Under the pieces are notes generated by a model. That model ran no database searches, was not told where the DNA came from, and worked only from the letters and a program-made list of their open reading frames with translations. DNA of 55,131 bases from Exiguobacterium sibiricum 7-3. Its GTDB lineage: Bacteria; Bacillota; Bacilli; Exiguobacteriales; Exiguobacteriaceae. The position numbers and the translations under genes were made by a program. Positions 1 through 10,012 of the stretch are shown piece by piece (the first letter of the stretch is position 1; every line of letters begins with the position of its first letter). The stretch lies in NCBI RefSeq assembly GCF_000620865.1, contig NZ_JHZS01000004.1:1-55131 (forward strand), given 5' to 3'.

Positions 1-52
1 ACGCCGAAAGTAGTTGGGGGCTTCCCCCTGTGAGGATAGGACGTTGCCAGGC
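1..52 (+). rRNA. rrf: 5S ribosomal RNA, 3' end (partial)
   Basis: The first bases match the 3' third of a bacterial 5S rRNA: a TAGTTGGGGG/CCCCCTGTGAG helix followed by the typical ending GGACGTTGCCAGGC. The gene is cut by the left window edge. It is the last gene of an rRNA operon read in the same direction as ctsR, as in B. subtilis, where an rrn operon precedes ctsR. The exact 3' end could shift by a base or two. Confidence 0.9.
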
Positions 53-59
53 AAGTAAG

Positions 60-91
60 AGACCGATCTGCATCTGCAGGTCGGTCTTTTT
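60..91 (+). terminator. Intrinsic terminator of the upstream rRNA operon
   Basis: GACCGA pairs with TCGGTC around an inner TCTGCA/TGCAGG helix, and a run of T follows (87-91). It lies just after the 5S end and separates the rRNA operon from ctsR. Confidence 0.85.
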
Positions 92-119
92 GTGTACACA
101 AAATGAAAAGCCTAAATGT

Positions 120-148
120 TTGCATTTCACTTTTAAGATGATTACTAT
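120..148 (+). promoter_or_regulatory. Candidate sigma-A promoter of the ctsR operon
   Basis: A TTGCAT -35-like hexamer (120-125) and a TACTAT -10-like hexamer (143-148) are 17 bases apart. The predicted start near 155 lies just upstream of the CtsR operator at 162-178. The -35 match is modest. Confidence 0.55.
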
Positions 149-161
149 TAAATCAAACAAT

Positions 162-178
162 AGTCAAAGATGGTCAGA
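162..178 (+). promoter_or_regulatory. CtsR operator (heptad direct repeat)
   Basis: AGTCAAA-GAT-GGTCAGA matches the CtsR consensus (A/G)GTCAAA-NAN-(A/G)GTCAAA with one mismatch. The site lies between the predicted transcription start and the ctsR ribosome-binding site. CtsR bound here should block its own operon, as known in B. subtilis and Listeria. Confidence 0.85.
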
Positions 179-190
179 GAGGTGGTGCCC

Positions 191-646
191 ATGCAAAACA
201 TCACAGATATCATCGAAGCCTATTTAAAGCAGATTTTACATGATGAGAAAAAAATTGAAATCAAGCGTCAGGAAATTGCAGAACGTTTTGATTGTGTACC
301 CTCACAAATCAATTATGTCATCAACACCCGTTTTACGATTGAAAAAGGTTATTTTGTTGAAAGTAAACGTGGTGGCGGTGGGTATATCCGCATTCAAAAG
401 ATTGTCATTTTAGATAGTCATGATCTGTTAGATGAGATCAGCCGGTGGGTTGGAAACGATTTAACAGAACAAGCTGCAGAAGATTACCTGATTCGTTTAG
501 TAAATGAACAGCTTTTGACACGACGAGAAGCGATTTTGATTCAATCGTTGTTGCAGAAGGAAAGTCTACCAATGGCACTTGAGGATCAACGTCGGATGCG
601 GGCTCATTTGATGCAGACCGTCTTGCAAACCATTAAACGACTGTGA
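191..646 (+). CDS. ctsR: Transcriptional regulator CtsR, class III heat-shock repressor
   Basis: CtsR is a DNA-binding repressor of clp genes that releases its operators at high temperature. The 151-residue product has the usual length. The N-terminal half holds a winged helix-turn-helix, with the glycine-rich wing RGGGGY at residues 60-65. That wing contains the thermosensing glycines and the arginine known in B. subtilis to be a McsB target. The start at 191 is chosen because the protein then begins MQNITDII as in relatives and GAGGTGG lies just upstream; an in-frame ATG at 170 falls inside the CtsR box. It is the first gene of ctsR-mcsA-mcsB-clpC and is probably autoregulated through the box at 162-178. 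Confidence 0.96.
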   Translation: MQNITDIIEAYLKQILHDEKKIEIKRQEIAERFDCVPSQINYVINTRFTIEKGYFVESKRGGGGYIRIQKIVILDSHDLLDEISRWVGNDLTEQAAEDYLIRLVNEQLLTRREAILIQSLLQKESLPMALEDQRRMRAHLMQTVLQTIKRL

Positions 647-662
647 CACGGGAGGAATGTGT

Positions 663-1091
663 ATGCGTTGTCAGCGGTGTGGTGAACGAGAAGCTGTCGT
701 CCGTGTCAAACTCCCACAAGATCAAGAGGGAACTGAACAAGTCCTTTGTTCGGTTTGTGTAAAAGAATTGGCAAAAGCCTATCAAGAAACTGCTTGTCCT
801 TCATGTGGGATGACACGTCACCAACTTTTACATTTACGAAAAGTTGGTTGTGCAACATGCTATTCGTTTTTTAAAGAAGAAGTAGATGGGATGATTCGTC
901 AGTTTCAACACGGTCATACGAAACATTATGGCTCACGTCCTGAAGAAGAGTCGGTCGAGAAACGATTGGCACAACAGTTGAGTCGACTCAAAGAACAATT
1001 AAACCGTAAGATCTTATCGGAAGACTATGAAGAAGCAGAACTCATCAAGCAGCAGATTGTGAATGTGGAGGAGGATTTGCGCCATGTTTGA
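663..1091 (+). CDS. mcsA: McsA, zinc-binding activator of arginine kinase McsB
   Basis: McsA activates the protein arginine kinase McsB and helps couple it to ClpC. The 142-residue protein carries four CxxC pairs (Cys 3/6, 29/32, 45/48 and 63/66), which should hold two zinc ions. A UVR-type helical hairpin lies near residues 105-138. The start at 663 is preferred to the in-frame ATG at 657, because GGAGG at 651-655 is then seven bases away rather than one. The 3' end overlaps mcsB by eight bases, which suggests translational coupling. Confidence 0.93.
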   Translation: MRCQRCGEREAVVRVKLPQDQEGTEQVLCSVCVKELAKAYQETACPSCGMTRHQLLHLRKVGCATCYSFFKEEVDGMIRQFQHGHTKHYGSRPEEESVEKRLAQQLSRLKEQLNRKILSEDYEEAELIKQQIVNVEEDLRHV

Positions 1092-2157
1092 AGAACTATT
1101 GACGCAACCTCTTAGTCAAAAGATGGATCAGCAGGCACCTTACGATGATATCGTCGTTTCGACACGGATTCGCTTAGCGCGTAATGTGGCCCATTATCCA
1201 TTTTCGACAAGAATGACAGAAAATCAGGCAAATGCGTTAATCAACGAAACAGAACGTCAATTATCCGGACTAAAAGGATTTCAATTCGGGCGAGTCGATC
1301 AAGTCGATGCCTTAACACGAACTGCTTTAGTGGAAAAACATTTGATCAGTCCTGCTCTTGCGACGCATCCCCGAACCGGACTTTTTATAAGCGAAGATGA
1401 GCAAATCAGTGTCATGGTGAATGAAGAAGACCATTTCCGTATTCAAACTCTTTTACCGGGTCTGCAGTTAGAAGAAGCATTTCGGGTGGCAAAGCAAGTC
1501 GACCGTTTAATCAGTGAACGTTTCAAGATAGCTTTTGATGATACGCTGGGGTATTTGACGACTTGTCCGAGTAACGTCGGCACAGGTTTACGGGCTTCGG
1601 TCATGTTGCATTTACCGGGACTCGTTCTGACAAATCAAATCCAAGGGTATATTAAACACCTGCGGCAGCTAGGTTTTGCGATTCGTGGGCGTTACGGCGA
1701 AGGAAGCGATGCTTCAGGCCGAATGTTTCAATTGTCGAATCAACGGACACTTGGAGCCAGTGAAGATATGCTGATTACGGATTATCAATTTGCAGTTGAA
1801 GCATTAATTGAAGCAGAACAGGCTGCAAGAAAAGGATTATTGGAGACGTATCAAGAAGAACTAGAAGACCGGCTCTACCGGTCATCCGGAATTTTACGAT
1901 CGGCCCGATTAATTACGGCACGGGAAGCAACAGAACGTTTATCAGATGTCCGGTTAGCCGATAGCCTAGGTTTGGCAGTCGAACTTCCGCCAAACTTATT
2001 CCATCATTTGCTTGTATCGCTACAAACAGGTTTTCTACAAAAGCATTTCGGGAAACAATTAACATCAAGAGAACGGGACATCGAACGAGCGAGCACCATT
2101 CGTCAGATGTTAACCGAACAGACAAACAGGGATCACACACAAGGAGGTTTTGCGTAA
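1084..2157 (+). CDS. mcsB: Protein-arginine kinase McsB
   Basis: McsB phosphorylates arginines on CtsR and on damaged proteins; phosphoarginine then marks substrates for ClpC-ClpP. The 357-residue protein belongs to the phosphagen-kinase fold. It shows the [10 protein letters not shown] nucleotide-binding segment (residues 25-34), NEEDH at 113-117, and the catalytic-loop motif CPSNVGTG starting at Cys161. Start 1084 follows GGAGGAGG inside mcsA. The stop TAATG is shared with the clpC start. No key residue appears to be missing. Confidence 0.95.
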   Translation: MFEELLTQPLSQKMDQQAPYDDIVVSTRIRLARNVAHYPFSTRMTENQANALINETERQLSGLKGFQFGRVDQVDALTRTALVEKHLISPALATHPRTGLFISEDEQISVMVNEEDHFRIQTLLPGLQLEEAFRVAKQVDRLISERFKIAFDDTLGYLTTCPSNVGTGLRASVMLHLPGLVLTNQIQGYIKHLRQLGFAIRGRYGEGSDASGRMFQLSNQRTLGASEDMLITDYQFAVEALIEAEQAARKGLLETYQEELEDRLYRSSGILRSARLITAREATERLSDVRLADSLGLAVELPPNLFHHLLVSLQTGFLQKHFGKQLTSRERDIERASTIRQMLTEQTNRDHTQGGFA

Positions 2158-4604
2158 TGATGTTTGGACGATTCACAGAACGTGCTCAACGCGTACTCGC
2201 ACTTGCACAAGAAGAAGCGGTACGTCTTGGTCACCATAATATCGGGACAGAACACATTTTACTCGGACTTGTACGTGAAGGAGACGGGATTGCTGCGAAA
2301 GCCTTGACAGCACTTGGACTCAGTTCAGATAAGATTCAAATGGAAGTTGAAGCTTTAATCGGTCGCGGTCAAGACGGTGCGACAACGATTCACTATACAC
2401 CACGCGCGAAAAAAGTCATCGAGCTGTCGATGGATGAGGCCCGTAAACTAGGCCATTCGTACGTTGGTACAGAACACCTCCTACTTGGTTTAATCCGTGA
2501 AGGAGAAGGCGTCGCAGCACGTGTCTTAAACAACCTTGGCATCAGTCTCTCTAAAGCCCGTCAGCAAGTACTCCAATTGCTTGGCAACAGCGAAACGACA
2601 GCCAATGCGTCGCAAGCGGGCTCTGGTGTCGCGACACCGACGCTTGATGGTCTCGCACGCGACTTGACACAACAAGCACGGGAGACACGTCTTGATCCAG
2701 TCATCGGTCGTGCGAAAGAAATCCAACGTGTCATTGAAGTCTTAAGCCGTCGGACGAAAAACAATCCGGTCTTAATCGGAGAGCCGGGTGTTGGTAAAAC
2801 AGCCGTCGTCGAAGGGCTTGCCCAACAAATCATCAACAATGAAGTACCGGAGACGTTACGGAATAAACGCGTCATGGTTCTCGATATGGGAACACTCGTC
2901 GCCGGAACAAAATACCGTGGTGAGTTCGAAGACCGTTTGAAAAAAGTCATGGACGAGATTCGTCAGGCTGGAAACATCATTCTCTTCATCGACGAATTGC
3001 ACACATTAATTGGTGCCGGTGGAGCAGAAGGAGCAATTGATGCATCAAACATCCTCAAGCCGTCACTTGCCCGTGGTGAATTGCAATGTATCGGTGCGAC
3101 AACACTGGATGAGTACCGGAAGTACATCGAAAAAGATGCGGCACTCGAACGTCGTTTCCAACCGATTCAAGTTGCTGAACCAACAACAGATGAAGCGACA
3201 CAAATCTTGTTTGGTCTTCGCGACCGTTATGAAGCACACCACCGTGTGACGATTACGGATGAAGCGATTCAAGAAGCCGTAACACTTTCGGACCGTTACA
3301 TCTCAGACCGTTTCCTACCGGATAAAGCAATCGACTTGGTTGATGAAGCCGCTTCAAAAGTTCGTTTACGCTCATATACAGCACCACCGAACTTAAAAGA
3401 AGTCGAAGCGAAGCTTGAAGGTATTCGTAAAGACAAAGACGAAGCCGTTCAAAGCCAGGAATTCGAAAAAGCAGCCAGTCTCCGTGATACAGAACAAAAA
3501 TTGCGTGATGAATTGGAACGCTTAAAAGAAGAATGGCAGAACAAGCAAGGCAACGAAAAATTAGAAGTGACAAAAGACGATATCGCACAAGTCGTCGCCA
3601 ACTGGACAGGTGTTCCGGTCACGAAGATTGCAGAAGAAGAAACCGACCGCTTATTACGTCTTGAAGAAATTCTTCATGGACGTGTCATCGGTCAAAATGA
3701 AGCCGTTAAATCGATTTCAAAAGCAATCCGTCGTGCACGCGCTGGTTTAAAAGATCCAAAACGTCCAATTGGTTCATTTATTTTCCTCGGACCAACCGGT
3801 GTCGGTAAAACGGAACTTGCCCGGGCTGTCGCGGAAGCGATGTTCGGTGACGAAGATGCCATCATCCGAATCGATATGTCCGAGTACATGGAGAAACATG
3901 CGACAAGTCGCCTTGTAGGTTCTCCTCCGGGATATGTCGGATATGAAGAAGGCGGTCAGTTAACGGAGAAAGTACGCCGGAAACCATACTCTGTTATCTT
4001 GCTTGATGAAATTGAGAAAGCACACCCTGAAGTCTTCAACATTTTGCTTCAAGTGCTAGACGACGGTCGCTTGACGGATTCAAAAGGTCGGACAGTCGAC
4101 TTCCGAAATACGATCATCGTCATGACGTCAAATGTCGGAGCAAGTGCACTCAAACGCAACAAATACGTTGGCTTTGCAGTCTCGGATGATACGGATCGTG
4201 AGTACAAAGATATGAAGGGGAAAGTCATGGATGAGCTGAAAAAAGCCTTCCGTCCTGAATTCTTGAACCGGATTGACGAAACGATCGTCTTCCACTCACT
4301 TGAGAAAAAACACATCGAGGAAATCGTCAAATTAATGGCAAAAACACTTGAAAAACGTCTGGCGGAACAACAAGTGCATTTCGAGTTGACGCCGGCCGCG
4401 CTCTCGAAAATCGCGGATATCGGATATGATCCGGAATACGGAGCCCGTCCAATCCGTCGTGCTCTTCAACGGGAAGCAGAGGATCGTTTGTCAGAAGCCT
4501 TGCTTGCTGGTGATATTCAAAAAGGTGAGCGGGTGGCACTTGATGTCGAAGATGGTGAATTTATCGTCCGCCGTCATCAAGCTGAACCAGCAACGACCGA
4601 ATAA
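2157..4604 (+). CDS. clpC: ATP-dependent Clp protease ATP-binding subunit ClpC
   Basis: ClpC is a Hsp100 AAA+ unfoldase that, with McsB or MecA as adaptor, feeds proteins to ClpP. The 815-residue protein has two Clp N-terminal repeats (about 1-145), a first AAA module with Walker A GEPGVGKT near residue 208, a UVR/middle domain (about 420-455), and a second AAA module with GPTGVGKT near residue 545. The C-terminal D2-small domain is complete. Two adjacent ATGs are possible; 2157 gives the [11 protein letters not shown] start usual in Bacillus and is preceded by AAGGAGGT. The operon ends here with a strong terminator. Confidence 0.97.
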   Translation: MMFGRFTERAQRVLALAQEEAVRLGHHNIGTEHILLGLVREGDGIAAKALTALGLSSDKIQMEVEALIGRGQDGATTIHYTPRAKKVIELSMDEARKLGHSYVGTEHLLLGLIREGEGVAARVLNNLGISLSKARQQVLQLLGNSETTANASQAGSGVATPTLDGLARDLTQQARETRLDPVIGRAKEIQRVIEVLSRRTKNNPVLIGEPGVGKTAVVEGLAQQIINNEVPETLRNKRVMVLDMGTLVAGTKYRGEFEDRLKKVMDEIRQAGNIILFIDELHTLIGAGGAEGAIDASNILKPSLARGELQCIGATTLDEYRKYIEKDAALERRFQPIQVAEPTTDEATQILFGLRDRYEAHHRVTITDEAIQEAVTLSDRYISDRFLPDKAIDLVDEAASKVRLRSYTAPPNLKEVEAKLEGIRKDKDEAVQSQEFEKAASLRDTEQKLRDELERLKEEWQNKQGNEKLEVTKDDIAQVVANWTGVPVTKIAEEETDRLLRLEEILHGRVIGQNEAVKSISKAIRRARAGLKDPKRPIGSFIFLGPTGVGKTELARAVAEAMFGDEDAIIRIDMSEYMEKHATSRLVGSPPGYVGYEEGGQLTEKVRRKPYSVILLDEIEKAHPEVFNILLQVLDDGRLTDSKGRTVDFRNTIIVMTSNVGASALKRNKYVGFAVSDDTDREYKDMKGKVMDELKKAFRPEFLNRIDETIVFHSLEKKHIEEIVKLMAKTLEKRLAEQQVHFELTPAALSKIADIGYDPEYGARPIRRALQREAEDRLSEALLAGDIQKGERVALDVEDGEFIVRRHQAEPATTE

Positions 4605-4617
4605 TTGATCAACAGGG

Positions 4618-4657
4618 TCCAGCTTTCGCAAGTATGAGGCGAAAGCTGGATTTTTTT
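4618..4657 (+). terminator. Intrinsic terminator of the ctsR-clpC operon
   Basis: TCCAGCTTTCGC (4618-4629) pairs perfectly with GCGAAAGCTGGA (4639-4650) around a nine-base loop, and seven T follow. It lies 14 bases after the clpC stop. Confidence 0.93.
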
Positions 4658-4683
4658 CTTGATAAAAAGAAAGGATGAATCAA

Positions 4684-6060
4684 TTGGCTAAACTAAAGAC
4701 GAAGTTTGTTTGCCAAAGTTGTGGAACGGAATCTCCGAAATGGATGGGCCGTTGCTCCGGCTGTGGGGAATGGAACACGATGGTCGAAGAAGTCATAGAA
4801 GAGAAAAAGGCACGGCGGGGTTCTGCCTTCGTGCACACGACGACAAAACAATTAAAACCGGAACGGTTATCGAATATCTTGTCACAGGAAGAAAGCCGCG
4901 TCTTTACGGGTAGCGGTGAATTTGACCGGGTTCTCGGCGGTGGGATTGTACCGGGCTCGATGGTTCTTGTCGGTGGAGATCCCGGAATCGGGAAGTCGAC
5001 GATTTTACTTCAGACAAGTGCACGACTCGCCGCGCGTGGAGAGAAAGTCTTGTATATTTCAGGGGAAGAATCGCTTAAACAAACAAAATTACGGGCGGAA
5101 CGACTCGGCTTACCGACACAGGACCTGTTTGTCTTGAGCGAGACGGACATGAATATGATCGAACGGGTCGTCGATGAAGAAAACCCGGCCTTCCTGATTA
5201 TCGACTCGATTCAGACCGTCTATATTGATGAGATTCAGTCGGCTCCAGGCAGTGTCACGCAAGTCCGGGAATGTACAGCGATGCTGATGAAAATTGCCAA
5301 GAGTCGTGGTATTGCGATCTTCATCGTCGGTCATGTGACCAAACAGGGATCGATTGCCGGACCGCGTCTGCTTGAGCATATGGTCGATGCCGTGCTGTAC
5401 TTTGAAGGGGAACGCCACCATACGTTCCGGATTTTACGTGCCGTCAAAAACCGCTTTGGTTCGACGAATGAAATCGGCATTTTTGAAATGCGGGAATCAG
5501 GTCTTGAAGAAGTCTTGAATCCATCTGAGATTTTCCTGGAAGAACGGACATCCGGTGTGTCCGGTTCGACCATCGTCGCCTCAATGGAAGGAACGCGGAC
5601 AGTTCTTGTGGAACTACAAGCTTTGATTTCTCCGACATCGTTCGGTAATCCACGCCGTATGGCGACCGGAATCGATCAGAATAAAGTCGCTTTGCTGATG
5701 GCTGTTTTAGAAAAACGGTCGGGCTTGTTGCTCCAGACGCAAGATGCGTATCTCAAGGCGGCAGGTGGAGTCAAACTCGATGAACCGGCGATCGATTTAG
5801 CAATTTGTGTCGCAGTCGCATCCAGTTTCCGCGATAAGCCGACGCGACCGACAGATGTCGTCATCGGAGAAGTCGGATTGACCGGAGAAGTCAGACGCGT
5901 ATCACGGATCGAACAACGGGTCGCGGAAGCGGCGAAGCTTGGTTTCACCCGTGCGATCATTCCGAAAAACAATCTGGGTGGCTGGACGTATCCGCCCGGC
6001 ATCACGGTAATCGGTGTTGAAAGTGTCGATGAAGCGTTACGGGAAACGATTCCGTTTTAA
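4684..6060 (+). CDS. radA: DNA repair protein RadA (Sms), RecA-like branch migration ATPase
   Basis: RadA processes recombination intermediates and promotes branch migration. The 458-residue product carries an N-terminal Cys4 zinc finger (CQSCG...CSGCG), a RecA-like core with Walker [10 protein letters not shown] near residue 97, the family KNRFG motif, and a C-terminal Lon-like domain. I chose the TTG at 4684 over the ATG at 4675. The protein then starts MAKLKTKF like B. subtilis RadA and has the same 458-residue length, and AAAGGA (4669-4674) is nine bases away rather than overlapping. In B. subtilis disA follows radA; it is not present here. Confidence 0.95.
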   Translation: MAKLKTKFVCQSCGTESPKWMGRCSGCGEWNTMVEEVIEEKKARRGSAFVHTTTKQLKPERLSNILSQEESRVFTGSGEFDRVLGGGIVPGSMVLVGGDPGIGKSTILLQTSARLAARGEKVLYISGEESLKQTKLRAERLGLPTQDLFVLSETDMNMIERVVDEENPAFLIIDSIQTVYIDEIQSAPGSVTQVRECTAMLMKIAKSRGIAIFIVGHVTKQGSIAGPRLLEHMVDAVLYFEGERHHTFRILRAVKNRFGSTNEIGIFEMRESGLEEVLNPSEIFLEERTSGVSGSTIVASMEGTRTVLVELQALISPTSFGNPRRMATGIDQNKVALLMAVLEKRSGLLLQTQDAYLKAAGGVKLDEPAIDLAICVAVASSFRDKPTRPTDVVIGEVGLTGEVRRVSRIEQRVAEAAKLGFTRAIIPKNNLGGWTYPPGITVIGVESVDEALRETIPF

Positions 6061-6079
6061 GCGGTTTCAACTATGGCAA

Positions 6080-6124
6080 AAGATGGGGAAGGTGTAACAG
6101 ACCTGTAAACAGTTTCCCCATCTT
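6080..6124 (+). other. Inverted repeat in the radA-yacL gap
   Basis: AAGATGGGGAA (6080-6090) is exactly complementary to TTCCCCATCTT (6114-6124), with 23 bases between them. No T-run follows, so it is a poor intrinsic terminator. It could stabilise the radA transcript 3' end. It sits where disA is found in relatives. Confidence 0.5.
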
Positions 6125-6151
6125 AAGGCGTAGGTGATTCAAATAAATACA

Positions 6152-6160
6152 TGTTACAAT
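6152..6160 (+). promoter_or_regulatory. Extended -10 promoter for yacL
   Basis: TGTTACAAT at 6152-6160 is an extended -10 element (TGn-TACAAT). No convincing -35 hexamer lies 17 bases upstream. The spacing to the yacL start, about 30 bases, fits a short leader. Confidence 0.55.
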
Positions 6161-6191
6161 GAACTTAAAATAATAAAAGGAGGTGGGAAGA

Positions 6192-7280
6192 TTGAAAATC
6201 GTCATCAGGATCTTTTTTGCATTACTAGGTCTTGCGCTTGGTATCTTGTTGCTTCCTCAATTATTTCAGCTGATTGAAGCGGCGACGAAGATGGCTTTCC
6301 CGGAATGGTTGATGACCACATATGTAACAGGAACGATTGGTGCACTCATATTTTTATTAATTGGATTATTCATTACGGATTCTGTGATTCGACTTCTCCG
6401 GTTTTTAGAAGAAAAGTTAGTGAAAGCACCGGTCGCCGATTTATTTTTCGGCACATTCGGCTTATTGGTTGGTCTTGTCATGGCATTTCTTGTCAGCATG
6501 CTGATTGAACTAGTCGGTATTCCATTACTCAGTAATGTGTTAACCGTGATTGTCGCAGTTTTGTTCGGTTACCTCGGATTCACGGTCGGTTACCGGAAGC
6601 GTCACGAACTGACAAAAGTCTTCTTGCGTAACAGTAACAATCAGACGGAGAAAAAAGCAGCTGAGCCTGTTATTGTGGCAAAATCGAACAGTAAAGTTCT
6701 CGATACGAGTGTCATCATCGACGGCCGGATTACCGATATCGCGAAAACCGGATTTGTGGAAGGTAAACTGATTGTTCCGCAATTCGTCATCGGTGAGTTG
6801 CAGTATATTGCGGATTCATCAGATACACTGAAGCGAAACCGCGGACGTCGTGGACTCGATGTGCTGAAGGAATTGCAATCGATTCCCGGGATGGAAGTTG
6901 AAATTTATGACGGTGATTTTGAGGATGTTCCGGAAGTTGACATCAAGTTGATTAAACTGGCAGAACTGATCAAAGGAATCGTCGTCACGAACGACTACAA
7001 CTTAAATAAGGTCTGTGAAGTGCGGAACGTACCCGTCTTGAACATTAACGATTTGGCGAATGCCGTCAAACAGGTGGTGATTCCCGGTGAAGAGATGACG
7101 GTTCTTGTCATCAAAGAAGGAAAAGAGCAAAAACAGGGAATTGCGTACCTCGAGGATGGAACGATGGTCGTCGTTGAAGAGGGAAAACATTTGATTTCGA
7201 AAACGATTGGTGTTGTCGTGACAAGTGTGCTGCAGACGTCTGCAGGACGAATGATTTTCGCGAAACCCCAGGAAAAATAA
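6192..7280 (+). CDS. yacL: PIN/TRAM-domain membrane protein YacL
   Basis: This 362-residue protein has four hydrophobic segments in the first 140 residues. A PIN ribonuclease-like domain begins near KVLDTSVIIDG (about residue 167), with conserved acidic positions. A C-terminal TRAM domain of the kind that binds RNA follows. Its biochemical role is not settled. The start is taken as TTG 6192; the in-frame GTG at 6183 overlaps the AAGGAGGT ribosome-binding site and is rejected. In Bacillus it is co-transcribed with disA; here it directly follows radA with its own promoter candidate. Confidence 0.88.
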   Translation: MKIVIRIFFALLGLALGILLLPQLFQLIEAATKMAFPEWLMTTYVTGTIGALIFLLIGLFITDSVIRLLRFLEEKLVKAPVADLFFGTFGLLVGLVMAFLVSMLIELVGIPLLSNVLTVIVAVLFGYLGFTVGYRKRHELTKVFLRNSNNQTEKKAAEPVIVAKSNSKVLDTSVIIDGRITDIAKTGFVEGKLIVPQFVIGELQYIADSSDTLKRNRGRRGLDVLKELQSIPGMEVEIYDGDFEDVPEVDIKLIKLAELIKGIVVTNDYNLNKVCEVRNVPVLNINDLANAVKQVVIPGEEMTVLVIKEGKEQKQGIAYLEDGTMVVVEEGKHLISKTIGVVVTSVLQTSAGRMIFAKPQEK

Positions 7281-7286
7281 ACAGCG

Positions 7287-7314
7287 GACTGCCAAATCTA
7301 TTTTGGCAGTCTTT
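7287..7314 (+). terminator. Hairpin terminator after yacL
   Basis: GACTGCCAAA (7287-7296) pairs with TTTGGCAGTC (7302-7311) around a five-base loop. Only three T follow, so termination may be partial and ispD may receive read-through. Confidence 0.65.
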
Positions 7315-7338
7315 ACTTATGGGAAAAGAGGGAATTAG

Positions 7339-8022
7339 ATGAAAGAGCACACATATCGGATTGTCATTCCGGCCGCCGGAGCAGGGAAACGGATGGGGGC
7401 CGATCGAAACAAGTTGATGCTGACGTTACGAAACCGTTCCATCATCGAATGGACACTGGATGTCTTTGAGCAGGATCCGGCTTGTCTTGAAATTATTCTT
7501 GCGATTAATCCAGCGGAGCAATCGTGGTTCGAACGTATCACGGCACAATACAAGACATCGATCCGTCTCGTCCCGGGTGGGCGGGAACGCCAGGAAAGTG
7601 TGCAGCGTGGACTAGAGGCGGTGACAGAACCGGGTATCGTCTTGATTCATGACGGAGCACGACCGTTCGTGACTGTCGAATCGATTCAGCAGGTCGTCGA
7701 AGCAGCTGAACAGACCGGAGCTGCGATTTTAGGGGTGCCGATTAAGGATACCGTCAAACGGATTGACGGCGACGTGATTGTCGAGACGGTCCCCCGCGAT
7801 CAGCTGATGGCAGCCCAAACACCGCAAGCCTTTGATTTAGAGAAGATTCGAAGCATTCATGCCAAAGCGGCGACGGAATTTTTAGGTACGGATGACGCAA
7901 GTTTGATAGAATGGGACGGAGGAACGGTGACTTGGGTCACCGGACAATATGAGAACATTAAAGTGACGACACCGGACGATTTACTGTTTGGAGAAGCCAT
8001 TCTAACGAAACGAGGGAAATGA
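7339..8022 (+). CDS. ispD: 2-C-methyl-D-erythritol 4-phosphate cytidylyltransferase
   Basis: IspD joins CTP and methylerythritol phosphate to form CDP-ME in the non-mevalonate isoprenoid pathway. The 227-residue protein has the nucleotide-binding stretch PAAGAGKRM (from about residue 11) with the following basic residues. It also has [10 protein letters not shown] and the C-terminal substrate segment [10 protein letters not shown]. The RBS is GAGGG a few bases upstream of ATG 7339. The stop overlaps the first of three tandem ATG codons of ispF, so the two enzymes are coupled. Confidence 0.95.
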   Translation: MKEHTYRIVIPAAGAGKRMGADRNKLMLTLRNRSIIEWTLDVFEQDPACLEIILAINPAEQSWFERITAQYKTSIRLVPGGRERQESVQRGLEAVTEPGIVLIHDGARPFVTVESIQQVVEAAEQTGAAILGVPIKDTVKRIDGDVIVETVPRDQLMAAQTPQAFDLEKIRSIHAKAATEFLGTDDASLIEWDGGTVTWVTGQYENIKVTTPDDLLFGEAILTKRGK

Positions 8023-8024
8023 TG

Positions 8025-8507
8025 ATGATTCGAATTGGACAAGGATTTGATGTACATGCCTTTGCAGAGGATCGCAAACTGATTTTAGGTGGAATCGAGA
8101 TTCCGCATACGAAAGGGTTACTCGGTCATTCGGATGCTGACGTCCTGTTACATACGATTGCTGACGCGGCTCTTGGTGCGATCGCAGCGGGCGATATCGG
8201 AAAACACTTCCCCGATACGGACCCGGAATTTAAAGACGCCGACTCAGCAAAATTGTTGCAGCACGTTTATGCACTCGTCAAAGCACAAGGTTATGAACTG
8301 GGCAATTTAGACGCGACCGTCATTGCACAAGCTCCAAAGTTACGTCCATACATCGATACGATGCGGGCACGGATCGCGGAACTTCTTGACGCGGATATCG
8401 AACAAATCAACGTCAAGGCGACGACGACGGAATGGCTCGGCTTTACGGGACGTGAAGAAGGAATCGCATGTCAGGCTGTGATTTTGCTGAAACGAATCGA
8501 AGAATAA
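8025..8507 (+). CDS. ispF: 2-C-methyl-D-erythritol 2,4-cyclodiphosphate synthase
   Basis: IspF cyclises CDP-ME-2-phosphate with loss of CMP, two steps after IspD. The 160-residue product contains the metal-binding DVH in [19 protein letters not shown], and the C-terminal [11 protein letters not shown] motif. Three in-frame ATGs (8019, 8022, 8025) are available. The third is preferred because GAGGG at 8012-8016 is then eight bases away and the protein begins MIRIGQGFD as in relatives; the alternatives add only one or two methionines. Confidence 0.95.
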   Translation: MIRIGQGFDVHAFAEDRKLILGGIEIPHTKGLLGHSDADVLLHTIADAALGAIAAGDIGKHFPDTDPEFKDADSAKLLQHVYALVKAQGYELGNLDATVIAQAPKLRPYIDTMRARIAELLDADIEQINVKATTTEWLGFTGREEGIACQAVILLKRIEE

Positions 8508-8515
8508 GGTATACT
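8487..8515 (+). promoter_or_regulatory. Candidate promoter for gltX
   Basis: CTGAAA (8487-8492) and TATACT (8510-8515) are separated by 17 bases, with matches of four and five out of six. The element overlaps the end of ispF and lies 38 bases before the gltX start. Confidence 0.5.
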
Positions 8516-8552
8516 AGGTAAGCGAATTTTAGACTAAAGGAGTGGATCGGTA

Positions 8553-9998
8553 ATGGCAGAAGTACGTGTACGTTATGCACCAAGTCCAACGGGACACCTT
8601 CATATTGGAAACGCACGAACAGCATTGTTTAACTACCTGTTTGCACGACATGCAGGCGGCAAGATGATTTTACGGATTGAGGATACGGATCAGAAACGAA
8701 ACATCGATGGTGGTGTGGAAAGTCAGATGAAGTACCTCGAATGGCTCGGCATCGACTGGGATGAAGGTCCGGGTCGCGGTGGCGACTATGGTCCTTACTT
8801 CCAAATGGAGCGACTCGATCTGTACAAAAAATACACAGACGAGTTACTTGAAAAAGGACTGGCTTACCGCTGTTATATGACATCGGAAGAGCTCGAAGCA
8901 GAACGGGAAGCGCAAATCGCCCGTGGGGAAGCACCACGTTATTCAGGTGCACACCGCAACCTGACGCAAGAACAAGAAGAGGCGTTCGTTGCAGAAGGAC
9001 GGACACCGTCGATTCGGATCCGTGTTCCGGAAAGCGTCACCTACACATGGAACGATATCGTCAAAGAAGACGTCTCGTTCGAATCAAAAGACTTCGGCGA
9101 TTGGGTCATCGTTAAAAAAGACGGGATTCCGACGTACAACTTTGCTGTCGTCGTTGATGATCACTTGATGGAAATCAGCCACGTCCTGCGTGGAGACGAC
9201 CATATCTCGAACACACCGAAGCAGATGATGATTTATGATGCGTTCGGTTGGGACTATCCGACATTCGGTCACATGACATTGATTGTCAACGAAGAACACA
9301 AAAAACTCTCGAAACGTGATCAGTCGATCATCCAATACATCGAGCAGTATAAAGATCTCGGTTACTTGCCGGAAGCGTTACTTAACTTCGTGACGTTACT
9401 TGGGTGGTCGCCGGTCGGTGAACAGGAAATCTTCACAAAAGAAGAGTTCATCGAAATTTTCGATGCGTCCCGTCTTTCAAAAAGTCCAGCTGTCTTTGAC
9501 CAACAAAAACTGGCTTGGATTAACGGTCAATACATGAAACACCAATCGTTCGAAGAAGTATTCGAAGCAAGCCTGCCATTCCTGCAAGACGCGGGACGTG
9601 TGTCAAGCGAACCGACGGAAGAAGAACTTGTCTGGGCACAAAACCTGGTCGGATTATACCGGGAACAGATGACACATGGCGCAGAAATCGTCGAGCTTTC
9701 AGAGATGTTCTTTGAGGATGAACTGGTGTATGATGAAGAGGCAAACACTGTCTTGGCAGGAGAAACCGTTCCTGCAGTCTTGAGTGAATTCGCGAACCAG
9801 TTGCGGACACTTGAAGAATGGACACCGGAAGCCATTAAAGGGGCAATCAAAGCAACCCAAAAAGCAACCGGACAAAAAGGGAAAAATCTGTTCATGCCAA
9901 TCCGTGTCGCAACGACCGGACAAACACACGGACCAGAGCTTCCGAACACGATTCAATTATTAGGAAAAGACCGCGTACTTGCGCGTCTAGACGCATAA
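8553..9998 (+). CDS. gltX: Glutamate--tRNA ligase (non-discriminating type likely)
   Basis: This class I synthetase charges tRNA-Glu. Bacteria of this group usually also charge tRNA-Gln with glutamate and amidate it later; that is family knowledge, not seen here. The 481-residue protein has the HIGH-like HIGN within [12 protein letters not shown] and the KMSKS-like KLSKRD. The start is ATG 8553 behind GGAGTGG. No terminator is apparent before the T-box at about 10013-10241, so transcription may continue into cysES as in B. subtilis. Confidence 0.96.
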   Translation: MAEVRVRYAPSPTGHLHIGNARTALFNYLFARHAGGKMILRIEDTDQKRNIDGGVESQMKYLEWLGIDWDEGPGRGGDYGPYFQMERLDLYKKYTDELLEKGLAYRCYMTSEELEAEREAQIARGEAPRYSGAHRNLTQEQEEAFVAEGRTPSIRIRVPESVTYTWNDIVKEDVSFESKDFGDWVIVKKDGIPTYNFAVVVDDHLMEISHVLRGDDHISNTPKQMMIYDAFGWDYPTFGHMTLIVNEEHKKLSKRDQSIIQYIEQYKDLGYLPEALLNFVTLLGWSPVGEQEIFTKEEFIEIFDASRLSKSPAVFDQQKLAWINGQYMKHQSFEEVFEASLPFLQDAGRVSSEPTEEELVWAQNLVGLYREQMTHGAEIVELSEMFFEDELVYDEEANTVLAGETVPAVLSEFANQLRTLEEWTPEAIKGAIKATQKATGQKGKNLFMPIRVATTGQTHGPELPNTIQLLGKDRVLARLDA

Positions 9999-10012
9999 AA
10001 TAAAGCGTAGAT

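Noticed and set aside
30-227. Short plus-strand frame over 5S end, terminator and ctsR promoter
   Set aside because: It starts inside rRNA and crosses a terminator and the CtsR box; it is not a gene.
2157-4604. Possible ClpC frameshift or truncation
   Set aside because: Both AAA modules and the C-terminal domain are complete and the length is normal.
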